Shown piece by piece: positions 1 through 12,840 of a stretch of DNA of 64,000 nt (position 1 is its first letter; each line of letters starts with the position of its first letter). The position numbers and the translations under genes are program-made. Under the pieces are notes generated by a model. It was not told the origin of the DNA. It worked only from the letters and a program-made list of their open reading frames with translations, and searched no databases. The stretch lies in NCBI GenBank assembly GCA_018350325.1, contig JAEVLN010000002.1, positions 4,571,456-4,635,455 of the forward strand, written 5' to 3'. This DNA is from Globodera rostochiensis. Its lineage: Eukaryota; Nematoda; Chromadorea; Rhabditida; Heteroderidae.

Positions 1-1246
1 TATACATAGGTAATACATTCAAATTGAAGATGGATTATTTAGTTTTAAATTTATAATTAAATTAAAATTTAATGAAACATGAATTTATTTTGTATTTTTT
101 AATTTGCTTAGAACATTTTTTATGCTTTTTTTCTTAATGGCCTTGAACATTTTTTTTAAATTATTGGTTTGAATTTTAATGTAATACGTATTTTAAATTT
201 AAATAGGTTTTTTTATACTTTTCAATGCGAAAACCACAGCATTATGCCTTCCGAGCAAAACTTTGGCAGCCGGAAGGATCAGGACAAGCTATGATTTTTT
301 GAAATTTTTATTGCATATTTCTTCAGAAAATTCCAAAATATGAAATTAGATGAAATTTGGATTTATTCTCAAAAACCCCCAAATACACTCAGCCGGCAAA
401 TGCAATCAAATGGGGTTTTCCACATAGTGCTGCAACTAATTTCTGGCCGAGCTAAATCATAACGAATTTATTTATATTGCATTTAGTCCTCCAACGGGAT
501 CGATTTGCAGTGTTCGTGCCCGAGCGCCGTCGAAGGTAATTTGTAATGTTTTGGGCAAGGAAACTAAACCTACTATAAATATGATTTTTAACTTATAAAT
601 AAAATGACATTTAATTAACTTTTCTATCATTTTTTGCATTTTTTTAATCGTATTAAAATGATCATTCTTCCCAGGTGATAACTTTAGACCCCGGCTGTTT
701 TTAGACAAAGTAAGATTTTCACAATTTTCTGGTTTCTATAACAAGTTATTATTTTGTTAATTATTTTATATAAAAAAATAGCTTTGTTTAATTTAATTAT
801 TTTAAATAGCATTTTAATACAAGCAAATTTACAACATCATACTTTTGTAATTTGATTTCAATTGGTTTAAATTGCCTTTCATAAATATTACTTTTTTAAG
901 TAAATACCATTGCTAGCAGTCTGCCCAACTTACATTCTCTTCATTCACGCGATTAGTTCTTTAAAATTAGGCATTTTTCTTTACATTATTAATAGTTATT
1001 TTTATAATTTTTCAATTCTCATTTTTCTTGATTTAAATGCATAGATTTTTATTATAATATGTTTATTGAACGTTCGTGTCATAATTAATAAAAATTTAAA
1101 AAAGAATGGTCATTAAAAATTAAAGAAAAGTTTATGGCAGTATAAAAATATTTTTTTAAATGTGCGATTTTTTGCTTTATCCTCGCAATTTTCTTGTAAT
1201 TATTAACGAATGCCAATGCTATACAATAATTATACTTATTTTATAG
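1..1246. other. AT-rich non-coding, T-biased
   Basis: No gene is supported. The + strand is visibly richer in T than A. One GC-richer patch at about 225-290 can be read openly in more than one frame, but it lacks clear splice sites. The open frame at 472-708 on the - strand is low-complexity in its AT-rich half and is not supported as a gene. A repeat (see 1121-1252) ends at the start of the next exon-like patch. Confidence 0.5.
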
Positions 1247-1252
1247 GTTAAA
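1121..1252 (+). repeat. dispersed repeat, copy 1 (partner at 3466)
   Basis: Shares a colinear series of words with 3466-3592: 'aaagaaaagtttatggcagta', then 'gattttttgct', then 'attaacgaatgccaatgcta', and finally a T-rich stretch ending in 'taggttaa'. Spacing differs by small indels, so the copies are old. The final 'ttttatag' looks like a splice acceptor in both copies, so the duplication may be of intron sequence with its acceptor. Confidence 0.6.
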
Positions 1253-1375
1253 TTTTACGTTCCCAAATTGGACTGTCTACGCTTCGCTAACGCGGCATGC
1301 ACCAGTTCAATCTCTTTTCTTGATCTTCCAGTAACTTGGCATAGTCATTTGCTCGGATCACGACCAAACAATTAA
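1247..1375 (+). CDS. exon-like open patch, unknown product
   Basis: An acceptor-like 'ttattttatag' is followed at once by 42 open codons ending in TAA. The patch is much GC-richer than its surroundings and the codons look protein-like (YVPKLDCLRFANAACTSS, then FLDLPVTWHSHLLGSRPNN). There is no start codon, so this would be a terminal exon of a + strand gene whose upstream exons were not found. The family is not recognised. It could also be a chance GC patch or an old transposon scrap. Confidence 0.3.
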   Translation, partial: VKFYVPKLDCLRFANAACTSSISFLDLPVTWHSHLLGSRPNN

Positions 1376-3465
1376 AATTTGATAATATATTACAATTAAC
1401 CAGCAAACCTTCTCTGAAATTTAAAATTAATTTAGATTTATTGCCTTGCCCCTAGTAGGATACTATTTTCTTTTTGCGTCGATCATATTTTTCTTTAAAA
1501 TAATATAATCTATGTATATATATTTCCATTTATTTTTTCCAACAAAAATTTTATTGATTTAGTTAGAAATTTAAACATTTTGTTCTTAAACTATTTTTTA
1601 GAAAATGAGTTCAAACAGGTTTGCGTTTATTTACGCAAATCGTCACATAAGTTGTTCTCCCAATAAGTTATCCAATCAGCTGTTGACTTTATTTATTTGT
1701 TATGAAAATGTTTTTATGTAAGGGTAAAATTCCTTTATCATAAGATTTTCTCATTAATTTTATTTTATTTATTTTTAAATTCAATGCTTGGATTTAAAAA
1801 ATGTCAATCTTTTCAAAAATGCATACATGGTTTATCAATTTAAATTAATTAAATAACTGTTTTTATCAAATTAGCTTTTCATAGTGAATAAGTCATTAAA
1901 ACAGACCATTAGGAAAAAGACGAAATATTTTCCGAATTACCAATTTTATTTGTGGTCAAGATTAGACAAAACTATATAATAAAATTTTAAATTTTAAAGT
2001 AAGTACATTTTAAAAAGTTTCTGTTTTTTTATTAATGGGGTATGGCATTTTTAGAATGTTTTAAAGCGATTTTTTAAATTTAGGCTAGTACTCATTCCTT
2101 GTTTTATTGATTTTTAAAAATATTTTTTATATATTTGAACATTTTGTTTTTTGTATATTTTTTTATAAGGCTCAACAGACGAAGTGTTTCGAGATCCAAA
2201 GTTTTGCCTATTTTTAGTTTAGTTTTACTTTATTTTAATATTTTTCTTTTTTATATATTTGAATTTTTCTGCTTCTTATCTTTTCAGTAAAAAATGACTT
2301 AATTAGTATTTATCAAATTAACCCAATTTCTATTCACCCATCCTTATATCGATTTTTCGTAGGCAATGTCAAAATAGTTCCAAAAACCGGATTCATAAAC
2401 ATTAAAAAAAATTTATGTTATTAAATCTAAATAATTTTAATAATTGCTCGTTTTATGTGGCCTTCGCGAAATATTCACTTTTGAAAGTTTTTATCAACAT
2501 GGTTTACCTGCCAAATGTCTGTACTTATTTTCCGCCTACTCCGTTAACTGAAAAGTCACTGAAGTGTCCTAGTTTGGCTCTTCTGGTTTCTTGTAACGAA
2601 AAACGTCGAGATGTTTTATTAAAAGCAATTTTTTTAAACATTTAATTCAGCTTTTCTTTCATTATTTATCAATTAAACTTAAAATAATAATATATGTTTG
2701 CTAAGGAGGCAATTTTTATTAGTTTAATTATTAAAAATTCATATTTTTATCACTTTATTCCTTTAGTGTTTAGCTCTTTATTTTAATTTTGAATGAATTT
2801 TTAACAATTGTATTTTTTTTTGCGACCTTCGAGAAGATTTATTCTTATTTAAATTTAATTTTTTATCATCTTAAGTCGTTGATGAGTTTGGTAAGTGTCA
2901 ATAATCAATTTTAATGTTAAAAAAAATTACAAAATATTTATTGCGTTAGGTTTCACAAAAATTTTAATTACATTAGTATATGCTTTTATTTCTATAAAAT
3001 TGTAAAATTTAAATTTATTGTTACATAACATAATTTTTGCTTCTCGGTTTTCAGCGTTTGCTTTGGGGTTTCTGTTATTTTATGTGCTTGTTATGACTTT
3101 TTATGTATTAATATCAATTTAAATTGATTGAGCATTCTCGTTGCCATTCATATCTTGCTTGATCTTTCACTTCGTTCTGCGCACCTTGTGCAATTTATAA
3201 TCTGTGAAAAAATTTTTCATTCAAAAACCGGATAAATTATATACCAATCACTTTGTCTCGACGAGTTAAGCTCGGAAAAATAGATCAAAAGTTTAGGAAA
3301 AATGTTTGAAGGGGTTTTGAACCACTTAAACATGTTCAAAATATGTATTTTGGCTAAATTCTCGGTGTTTCCGTGCACCAATCAGCATAAATTTGGTATC
3401 AATCGACAGCTCTTGATGAGACAAATCGACTACCTATGTGCGCATGGGGAAGTCAAAAGTCAAAA

Positions 3466-3592
3466 TTTAAAGAAAGGTTATGGCAGTAGAAAATGATAAT
3501 TTTAAAAGAAAGATTTTTTGCTCAATTGTCTTATAATTATCAACGAATGCCAATGCTACTTATTTTTTTAGGTTAATTTTGCGTTTGAATTA
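3466..3592 (+). repeat. dispersed repeat, copy 2 (partner at 1121)
   Basis: Second copy of the repeat described at 1121-1252, same orientation, about 2.3 kb downstream. It again ends with a T-run and 'taggttaa', but here no long open frame follows. Confidence 0.6.
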
Positions 3593-4706
3593 ATTTGAGC
3601 TAATTTAATCTTTTTTTGGCTATTTGATAGTTAATATATTAAATAATTAATTATAAAACTCTCAAATCAATCTTCAATTTACTTTACTCAAATTTTACCC
3701 AAATTATTTTAATTTAAACAAATAATGGTCTTTTTTTATCACATTTTCTGACAATTTTTAGAATAAGAACTATTTCTATAAATTTTCCCCAAAAGGGTAC
3801 CCAAAAAAATTTGAATCGGTTATTAAACGGTTTAAAGCGAAGGGTCAACAAATATTGTTATCGTTTTCACTTCTATTTTTCATCTTTTGTATCAACAATG
3901 AAAATTTAAATATCTTTACAATCAGAAATATAATTTTCTTAGGCGTAATTTTGCATGTTGTATCTGAAGGATTATTATTTTTCTCACTTTTTTTAATAGT
4001 ATTGACAATATCAAAGTAATTATTAATTTGTTTCAATTCGAATGAAGTGATTTTTAGTTGATATAGTTGTACAATTTTTTTATTGTATGTGTTTGCAATG
4101 TTACTAACAGAAATTTTCAAAGTGGTTTTTAATTCCTTTCTTTTATGGATTTTCAAAAAAAAATCTTTTATTTTTATATCGTGCTCTCGAAACAACTCCT
4201 GCTGTGTCTAACACCACTGTACACCGCATTGGTGTTCTGTATCTATTTTTCATATTTGACAAGCTAATATTATTTCGTAACTTATTTTATATTTTTACAG
4301 TGAGAAAAATGCGGTTATATTTTTATGTCATAAATTATTATGGGTTTAAATAAGACCCTTATTAAAATAACGAGCAGCAATAATAAACGCTTTTTATTTG
4401 ACAAAAAGTTAATCATTTTATTTTTATTTTAGCAAATAATATTGTCAATTCGTTAAATATTAAATTTTAATAAATAGTGAACAATGGGTTTGAGCACCAA
4501 CTTTGCTACCCTTGCACTTTAAAAAGGACGTGATTCGTAGAGAAAACTCATTTTCGACGCAAACTAGTAGAATTTTAATCCACATTTGGACGTTTCGCAA
4601 ATGTTTATAAATATTGTTTTTAACTAACAGATAAATTAATTATTAAATTTTTCTATATCATAGTATAGCAGGCGTATTGTCAATATTATGAAAAATTAAG
4701 ATAGAT

Positions 4707-4740
4707 TTTTCCATTGTTCATGTATTATAAAGTATCGTTA
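4707..4740 (+). repeat. short dispersed repeat (partner at 63300)
   Basis: Carries 'tttttccattgttcatgtat' followed by AT-rich sequence; the same word lies near 63302. Probably the last recognisable part of an old element. Only about 23 bases match exactly. Confidence 0.35.
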
Positions 4741-6168
4741 GTTCATTAAATTAAATAAATTAGCATTTTCTAACCTAAAGTTTAAGTACAATTTTAATTA
4801 CTACTTTATCTTTTGTCAGCCGGTTCCAACATCGTGGAGGTCCCGCCATGGGCGAGATGGAAAGAAAAATTGCGGAGAGCAACTTATTTTAATAATTTAT
4901 TCCTAAAATATTTAAAATTAAATAACTGCAAAAAAAATTTGTGGGATTTTTAGGTTTAAGTCGCCACAAATAGAAAATATTTTTATTATTTATATTGCTT
5001 TAAAATTTTTAGTCAAAATATTTGTTCCATTTCTCGATTAAATGATGCCCAGAATATATATCGTGTAAATTATTCCAATCGATACTTATTTATGCCTTAG
5101 CAATTAGTGACTTTCACCTTTACCTTTGTCTTTTGTGGCTGGGCCTTTGCTATTTAATTTATTTAGTTTTAAAATATATATTTTTATTGCAATTTTTTTA
5201 ATATAATATATTTTGAATTTTGAGCACAGCATGGTAACATTTTTTCCATTGGTTTGATTTGGACAGAAAGCTTTTTGCAAAAATATTGTAAAATAATTAA
5301 TTTTATTCATTTTTTCACTATTTTTTAGACTAATGAACTCGAATTTTTTTTCAAAGATTCGGTCCATAATAATAAAGTTGATTTCAAGAATAGTTCAATG
5401 GTTCTTGCCCTTCACACACATTTTTTTGTAAAATTTGATAGTGTCGTTCAATAATTATTTATTTTTTTATATCCTGTGAAGGCTCAGTGCCAAGTGAAAT
5501 AGACATAATGAATGCGAATTTACTCAAATATTGTTTTTGTATTTTGCAAGAAATGGTTATGTTTATTAAATTTGTTATATTTTTTCATAATGTTATATTT
5601 ATATTGATTTCAGTTAACTTTTCCATTTTTAGCTGTAATTCTTTGATTAACAGTCTTTGTCTGCATCCGCTGATAGTGCTGGCGATTTTTTATAACTTTG
5701 CATGCTGTTATCTACGATTATTTTATTAGAATTAGCTGTTAATTAATTTTTTCACCAACCTAAAAAAGCTACAATAAATCGGCATATCAAAAAGCAACAC
5801 AATATAAAAACATCAAAATAGTATATTTAGTATTTCTACTTTATATGGTAGTGTCCAGATACGGATTAAAATATATAATCGGTTCCTCCCGTCGAGCTGA
5901 GAATGAATCCGCAAATCATTCGTCAAAAAGCAGTGAAATTTGATATTAGATGCACTGAATACATTTCGTCAATAGAAAATAAAAAGTCTCATATAAAGTA
6001 ATTATTCCGAAAATTTTTGCAGGATTTAGGTACGCGTTTAAGAAATAGTACTCAATTTCCAGCGTTAAGATGCATTCTGAAAACACAGAAACAACAAGAT
6101 TACTTAAAAATTACGGAGTTTTGAACAAAATTAGTAATAAATAAAAGTCAAATTAAATTTGCGTAAAG

Positions 6169-6530
6169 ATGCCTTAACTTAGAAAAGGTAAAATCACGCT
6201 TCGATTTCTGTTCATGTGCCTTTTTTTTGGTTAATTTTGGAATGGACGCCAACTTCACATTCAATGTAAAAATGAATGGAATGGGTGTGATTGGGCGGAA
6301 AAGGTGCATGGTGAGAGCAGAGAAATAGACAGAAGAGAAAGCAAAATAAAGCGGTGGGCTGAGAAAGAAATGTTAGGGCAGAGAAAGGTGGGGGGGGGGA
6401 GAAAGAGAAAACAAAATTACGAGAGCTGAGAAAGAAGGGGAAAAGAAAGCAAAAAGTGAAAGAAAAATGACTAGAACAGAGAAAGAAGCAAAATAAAACT
6501 GGGGCAACGAGAGAAAACAAAGCAACATTG
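6169..6530 (+). repeat. partial arm of the foldback family at 15.4-17.7 kb
   Basis: Starts 'agatgccttaacttagaaaa' and continues through 'ggtaaaatcacgcttcgatt', matching the outer end of both arms of the 15413-17675 element. It then shares 'gttaattttggaatggacgc' with the right arm (read on the - strand). From about 6310 to 6520 it becomes a purine-rich degenerate minisatellite of roughly 30-40 bp units built on 'agagaaagaaagcaaaat'. There is no second arm and no tRNA-like segment, so this is a solo or truncated copy. Confidence 0.7.
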
Positions 6531-7482
6531 GATAGAATAGTTTAAATCCAAAGTTTATTTTTTTCATCGAAAACATTTCCAACAAATTTCGAATTTTCGT
6601 TGCTCCGCGTCTTTATTCAAAGGTGCTATCAGATTATTGCATTGTTTTCAATCTGTTACCCCGATTTTTCGGTACCCGGAGAACGGTTCGGTTTTATTTA
6701 AGCCTGACTAAAACCGGTTGGTTTTCCAAACATTTTCAAAAAATAGCACAAAAATTTGGAAAATAATTTTAGTTAGCTAAATAATAGAGCATTAATTTTC
6801 TGCGGAAAATGTTGATAGAATTTCTTGGCATTGCCACGTGCCCAAATTACGAATGGGTTTGTAGAATTCTTGGGAAAATATGGAACCAGCGGTCCACGAT
6901 TAGATCACACGGGCGAACATTAATAAAGCAAAATCCTGGTGAATATTTTTTTTATTCAGCATTTGTCTTTAGTGTAAAATATATATTAATTATTTGGTAT
7001 TATAATTTTCTCATTTATTTTTTTTGTTTTATTTTTAGTCTATTAATCTCAAATAAAATATAAAGCAACCAATTAGTAATATATCAAGTATGTTTTCAAG
7101 GTCGATTCAGAACCTTTATTTTATTTCACTAAATTAATTACGCACGACAATTTCAAGACAGTTTTTTAAATAATTATGGTGGTAGAGTCAGTCATATGGT
7201 GTTTACATTTTATTGTTTTTTACAATTATTCATAGAATAAATTTTTTTGTCTCTTTATTTTTTGAAAATATATTTTTTGTTTTATTTTCATTAATTGTTT
7301 TGAGTACAAATGTAATTTATTTTATTAACAATCGTTCAAAATAGGCCATTTTTTCTCGTAGTTTTTTGCATTTTGATGGAAGACTTTGTAAAATTGATTA
7401 GTTGTGTGCCATTTAAATAATATTTTTCGTCTAATTTAGTAAAAAACTTAATTATAATTGTTACTTTTCAATAATGTTTTAG
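6531..7482. other. AT-rich, little content
   Basis: A GC-richer patch at 6600-6725 and an open + strand stretch at 6809-6930 (with residues such as GIATCPNYEWVCRILGKIWN) might be an exon, since it is followed by a possible GT donor near 6939. No upstream partner was found. The rest is T-rich non-coding DNA. Confidence 0.35.
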
Positions 7483-7548
7483 GCGGGGAAAACAGCAAGC
7501 CGCCGCAAGGGCGGGAAATTGGGCAAAAAGGCAAACCCCATCGTTTGA
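7483..7548 (+). CDS. terminal-exon-like patch, basic peptide
   Basis: An acceptor 'aatgttttag' is followed by 21 codons and a TGA. The peptide, AGKTASRRKGGKLGKKANPI plus V, is lysine/arginine-rich and stands out sharply in base composition from the T-rich flanks. It resembles the basic tail of a nucleic-acid-binding or ribosomal protein, but no family is recognised. The upstream exons are not identified. Confidence 0.3.
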   Translation, partial: AGKTASRRKGGKLGKKANPIV

Positions 7549-8777
7549 TTACTACGATAATTAATTAAAAGGTATAATAAATATTTTTTAATTAGTGAAT
7601 ATTTGCTACTATTTTCGAGCTTTAATTTAATTTCATGAGGTTTAATCATCTTTGTTTATTAAATAATCTTAATCCTTTTTTATCTATTTTCATCACGATT
7701 TATTTGTTAATCATGCTCTTTCATATTCTAACATCAAAATTCGTTTTATTGTTCCGAATTGTATGTTTTATTTGTTAATATTTTTTAGCATATTTTACAT
7801 TACATGAGAATTTCATATATTTTTGGCTTTATTCTAAAGGTAAAAATAATGGATTGCTCATCAATATTGCTGTCCTACAAATTTTACTATATCAAAGTGT
7901 GTTAAGCGTTATCTGTTTAATTTTTTGATAATTTGTTGTTGGTGGACCATAGATTCTTAAAAAATATAAGTTTTTTATAACAATTTTTTCATCAAAATAA
8001 GATTTAGGCTTTTAGTGGAGGCCCGTAAAAATTTGAACATTTTAAAGTATTCTATTGTCTAAAATATTTAGCAACCGTTTTTATCATAAATTTCCCAAGT
8101 CCAAATAAGATTTGTTGGTAAAACAATTTTTTTTAATCATGTTCGATTTCAATATTTTGTAAGTATTTGACTTTATTATACAATTTTTTGAAAAAATGAT
8201 TACTTTATTACTTTATTTCTTATATAAATTAAATATTTACTCTGCTTAATCTGATCTTTTTTAAAGCTTTTTTTGCGTTCATTTAATTTACATTTTAATA
8301 AAATGTATAAGAAGTGTTGGTTAATTCAAGAAGTTCGCTGAATTGGTTTTGCTTCTTTGAGAAGTTCGTTGATCATGTAAGCTGCCATAAGTAAAGATTG
8401 GGGCTTTTTTGCTTTTATTTAATTTACATTTGACTCAATAAGTTAGCTGGAATTATTGGACTTTGAAAATAAAGCGATTTATGTGAACATTGTTCTTTTT
8501 AAAATTCAATTTAGCTTATTCTTGTTGATTATAATTAGCTTATCTTTTGAATTTCATTTTAACAAAAATGAAATTATTATTTTTTAATATCAAATGTGTT
8601 GATAAAGTCAAGAATTTAAATAAATATTGCTTTAATGTTAATGCGCGGATCATAAAGGAAAGATTATTTGATGAAATTGTTTTAGGTATATTAATGTGTC
8701 TTTAGATTAATTAGTTAAAATAGGTTATTTATAAATAAATATTATTAAGAAATCGTATTTGAACTCACCCAGTCTGT
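7549..8777. other. AT-rich non-coding
   Basis: T-rich sequence with no supported gene, RNA or clear repeat. Confidence 0.5.
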
Positions 8778-8963
8778 TCAATGTCGTTTTCTGTAGGACC
8801 GTTTTCTTTTTTTGATATTTTTTTTACAGAAATTATTTATATCTTCTTCGCTAATTTTGTTTGGGTTTCTGAACAAGTAAAATAACAGGGAGGCTGTTGT
8901 AGATAATCGTTTTCCCGGCAGTAACGCGGGATACAGTAATCCAAATGGATCAAATATGAACAT
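8778..8963 (-). pseudogene. BEL/Pao retrotransposon pol scrap
   Basis: A 61-codon open frame begins with residues IFDPFGLLYPALLPGK. That closely matches the strongly conserved 'S.(F/Y)DPLGLL(S/A)P..L..K' segment that follows the reverse transcriptase in BEL/Pao polyproteins (the region annotated as Pao/peptidase A17). The following residues lose similarity and become lysine-rich. No protease, RT, integrase or LTRs are seen nearby, so this is an isolated decayed fragment. Recognition rests on about 16 residues and could be coincidental. Confidence 0.45.
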
Positions 8964-9626
8964 TTAGCAGGTCACCAGCACCGTCATTTTGTGACTTTTT
9001 GGTTTTAATGACAATTTTAAAGTTGGTAATTATTCAGCATAAAGCCGAAATGTGTGTGAAATATATATATTTAATTTATTTTTTTTTATCTATTAAAATC
9101 GCTTTTGAAGGTAATGACTTTAAGTACAATATTCTTTTATTTTTTATATGTTTCGATTTTGATAGCATCGCTATCTGCCTTAATGTTTTCAATATCACAA
9201 ATTAAATTATTAATCTTTATTAATAAAGAACAGAACTTACAATTGGCCATGCACTTTCTTACAAATTAAATAATATTAATCTCTTTTAGCAAAGGGCATT
9301 ATGTACATAAATTTAGCGGAAATCTAAAATCTGAGTTCGTCACAATTGACGGTTTAAAATATATTTAACCTTATTTAATATTGGCAGGTAAACTGATTTA
9401 ATGCTGCTATTTAGTTATAAATATTTTGTTTTTTCAATCTTTATAAGACATTTTTAGTTAGTCGGTATCGTAAATTGGTATAAAATCACAGCCTTAGTCA
9501 TTATAACTCATTGATTTAAATAATGCGGATTGACACCCAGATACGCAAATAGCAATCACATATATAAACTGATGCAAATATTTGGTTAATGTTTATTGAT
9601 TATTTTAATTATATTTTGTTTATTAG
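8964..9626. other. AT-rich with a short dispersed repeat
   Basis: Positions about 9251-9300 (core 'acaaattaaataatattaat', then a T-run and 'agcaaagggcatt') match 38993-39042 in the same orientation. That second copy lies just upstream of the unidentified - strand gene at 38537-38991. Nothing else is supported; the open frame at 8999-9205 is AT-driven. Confidence 0.4.
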
Positions 9627-9690
9627 CTCTGCTAATTATATATACGAGTTGTTCCCTTCCTGACTTTTTCGACAATGCCGATTCGTACTT
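9627..9690 (+). CDS. internal-exon-like patch
   Basis: Bounded by an acceptor 'tttgtttattag' and a strong donor 'GTGAGTAAG', giving a 64-bp exon. One frame reads through it with residues such as SCSLPDFFDNADSY. Both splice sites and the composition contrast favour a real exon of a + strand gene with long introns. Product unknown. Confidence 0.35.
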
Positions 9691-12405
9691 GTGAGTAAGT
9701 GCTTAATTTTGAAGTTTGTCTTAAGAATAATTTAATAGTGTTCTTATAAGTACACTGCGTTTAAATAAAAGAATTCTCTTTTCTGACATAAATGTCTACA
9801 CATTAAAATTAAATACTATTTCTTTGCGTTAATTGGAGAGTTAATTAGAAATATTGGAATCCTCATTTTTACTTCGTCTTTGATTATATATTAAAATCAT
9901 CATCATATTTATATTATGAATAAAATTTAAATTTGCTTGTTCTTTACAAATAGAATAGAGTATTTATGTTTTGTTGCGCCACCTCTTTTTTGCTTTAATT
10001 TAAATTTTTAAATATAATTTTGTAAGCTAGGATGATTAAGATTTTAGTTTATTTCTGCTAATTAAAAATTAACCAAAAAATACATTTTAAGATTAATTTT
10101 TTACAATAAAAAATTTAACATGCTGCACTTCTTGGCAAACACTTATTGAAGAATTTTTGATCAGTTACTTTTAAGCTTTTATTTTAAATTTTGCATCAAT
10201 AAAGAACCAAAAATTTATTTAAAGCGCAAATTAACGAGATTATTTCATTATATGTTTTAATCTTAATTTCTATTTAAGCGTTTTTTTGAAAACAACACTT
10301 AAAGAAAATTTCTTTACGACTTTCATTTGTCAATAAGGCAAAGGTTAACCAGAAAGATAATGATAGGTGGACTGCGTTACATGTGGCAGCTTCTCTGTAC
10401 CACTTCTAGAATCTTAATCGTTTGACTTTGTTTTTTTTTGGTTTTTGTGAAGGTGTACTCAGTGTTTTCTTCTACCTGATCAGGCAGGCCCCATACTTTT
10501 GTGTTGAATTTGCGAATTTGAATAAAATATTTAAAATTAATATGGCACATTCTCGACGTAATGGCGCTTATTGTATTTGTTGTTAACCAAGCAATAGCTT
10601 TCAATCAAAAAAACTTATATGTAAACATTCATTAAAATTATATTTAGTTATTGACTTTTTATCACAATTTTTCGGCAAAAATTATTAAGTCAGTTTATAA
10701 TAATATTGAATTAGTTTAAATTAGATCCTGTTTTCCAAATTATAACAAATTTTTCACATTCAATTAGTACATATTTAAACGAGTTATTAATCTGTTGAAT
10801 AATTTTATTTATCTATTTTTTTAATAAACTCAAAATGCAGTAGATCGATGTGTTAATGAAAAATTTTGACATTTATCATTTTTTCATTTTTTTTGTACAA
10901 ACCGCAACCTTCGGCACTTCACTAAATTAATGACTCATAATAATTTCAAACCAGTTTTTAAATAAGTAAACCTTTTTTAAAAGTAATTAAGCAAATAAAG
11001 GATTTATGAGCCACTTTTTTAATTTATTTGCTCACTAGGTTTATTAATGTTGCTCGAATAATAAATTTTGCTTGTTAAACTTGAAGATACAGAAAAACCA
11101 ATTAACTTTCAAAATTTAATAATATTATTTTCTGTATTAATTTTTAACTTTCATTTATATATTACAGATATTTTGTATGTATAATTATTGTCATTTATTT
11201 ATTTTTGTTTTAAATTAAATTATCTTTACATTTTTATGTCATAATTGTAAATTTTTTTATCTAATAAAAATGTAATTTTGCTACGCCATCACAAACCAAA
11301 CAAAGGTCACCCAGCCAAAAAATCTTGACTTTTGCTTTAACCATGATGTCGAGGCGCTATTCTTATTGCATTTGATTTTACTGTAAAATATTCTATTAAA
11401 TATTTGGTAATTTACTATGCTGTTTTTATTTTTACTATTATGCATTTATGTATTTATTTTTGTTTTTTTCTTTTATCTGTTGTTTAATTTTAATGTATAA
11501 AGCGATCCCATTCTTATTTGGTATGGTATGTGGTTTTATGGGGGTATAACATTAGTTTATAAATAAATATAAACTGAAAATAATTCAAAATGTTTTAATT
11601 ATTTCTTAAAAGATTTTTGATTATGCATTGCATAATAGGATTAGAATTTGAATTTATTTTGAAGATTTTATTTGTTTTCGTCTTATATTAGGTTGGCAGA
11701 AACTGCTCTTCATCTTCATTTCGCTTAAAGTAAATTTACATTTAATTAATATAAATAATTCAATGTCTTATTCATATTTAACTTTTTTAAATTCATTATA
11801 CTATTTTTGTTTAGTGCATTTAATCCTTTTAATTTTTTGATTATAAATTTGGCCGCTAGCGTGTTTGTTTTTTTTTTGCACCATCAGCCAACCTTGGTTG
11901 AGTCACCACAACTTTGATTGTGTCTCGTTATTTTCAGCGACAATGTAATTGCTTTTGCCTTAAGTTAGGGAAATTATTTTTTCTTAATTGAATTATTTTT
12001 ATTAAATTTCCTAGTCAAGCATTTTATTTTAAAACATTGCCTCTTAATCTTAGACAATTAACGGTTTTCATGAGGCTCTATTAAATATAACGAGCAATAC
12101 ATTGGGAATCATTTTTAGAATTGTTTATAATAATATAGTTTTTCAAATTTTTAATTAAATTTTGAATATACTATATTTTAAAAAAATTTTTAAAAATTTA
12201 ATTGGTACTTAATGAGCTATCAGGTTTTAAAAGTTCGGAAAAAAGTAATTTCTTTATGTATCATTTGAGAATGGAACCAAACGATAAGTTTACTTACAGA
12301 ATTGTGAAATATTTAAACTTTATTTAAATTGCATTTTTGTTTAAGTTTCAAATTAGCTAAATCAAATTTTGCTGTTAATTTTTTCTTGTATTCTTGGATT
12401 TTTAG
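9691..12405. other. AT-rich, intron-like
   Basis: T-rich DNA. The - strand frame at 10377-10604 and the GC-richer patches at about 11280-11360 and 11850-11950 have no recognised content. The area looks like long introns or intergenic DNA. Confidence 0.45.
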
Positions 12406-12452
12406 GTAGTAGTACGGACAATCTGAATTGGCCGGCCCTCATTATATTTTAA
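12406..12452 (+). CDS. terminal-exon-like patch
   Basis: The acceptor 'ttggatttttag' precedes a GC-rich stretch reading SSTDNLNWPALIIF and then TAA in one frame. It is very short, so chance is a real possibility. It is the last + strand patch before the GC-rich island. Confidence 0.2.
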
Positions 12453-12539
12453 AAAATATCTTTATTTTGAGTCATTCGTTGCCTTTATCATATAAAAGGT
12501 TGGTATTTTTTTATATAAAATACCAGCAGCATATAGCGT

Positions 12540-12810
12540 CAAAACCGCCCGGGTATAGCCCGGGTCAAAACCGCCCGGGTCAGATCCTTTGATCTTGCCG
12601 CATAAAGCCTAAACCTATTGGAGGGGTCCTTTGACCTTACCGCCATTAAACCCTCACCTAACAGAGGGGTCGGGGTCTTTGAACATGCCGCCACTAAATC
12701 CAAACCTATTGGGTCCTTTGATCATACCGCCCACAAACCAAAAGCTGGAATCGTCCGGCGCCCGGGTACCGTCGCCGTTTGATCGTGCCGCCCGGGGCTT
12801 ATTGAGGTGG
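12540..12810 (+). repeat. GC-rich minisatellite, about five 40-50 bp units
   Basis: Imperfect units share 'gggtcctttgatcttgccgc' followed by 'taaacctaaacctattgg'. They begin near 12578, 12622, 12668 and 12713, with a degenerate unit near 12765. Just before them, 'aaaccgcccgggt' is repeated at 12541 and 12569. Composition is far from the AT-rich flanks. It abuts the 3' side of the TBP-like gene and may be a terminal or internal repeat of the island's parent element. The 69-codon open frame across it is a by-product of the repeats. Confidence 0.75.
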
Positions 12811-12840
12811 GGGTTTGAAAAAAGCGCGGACGATTTTTAA

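Larger units (their letters stand above)
1376..6168. other. AT-rich region with scattered small open patches
   Basis: Mostly T-rich, low-complexity DNA. GC-richer patches that may be exons or old repeats lie at about 2450-2620 (+, open 2415-2645), 3240-3495 (+, open 3302-3496), 4815-4890 (+, 24 open codons after 'tttgtcag') and 5880-5957 (+, serine-rich open patch). None has a start, clear splice sites at both ends or a recognised domain. The 116-codon - strand frame at 3845-4195 is lysine/isoleucine-rich, as expected from AT-rich DNA. Confidence 0.4.

Noticed and set aside
3845..4195. 116-residue - strand open frame
   Set aside because: Lysine, isoleucine and asparagine-rich as expected from T-rich + strand DNA; no start context, domain or composition change.
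6212..6585. Phenylalanine/serine-rich open frames on the - strand
   Set aside because: They translate the purine-rich AGAGAAAGAAAGC minisatellite of the foldback-family arm.
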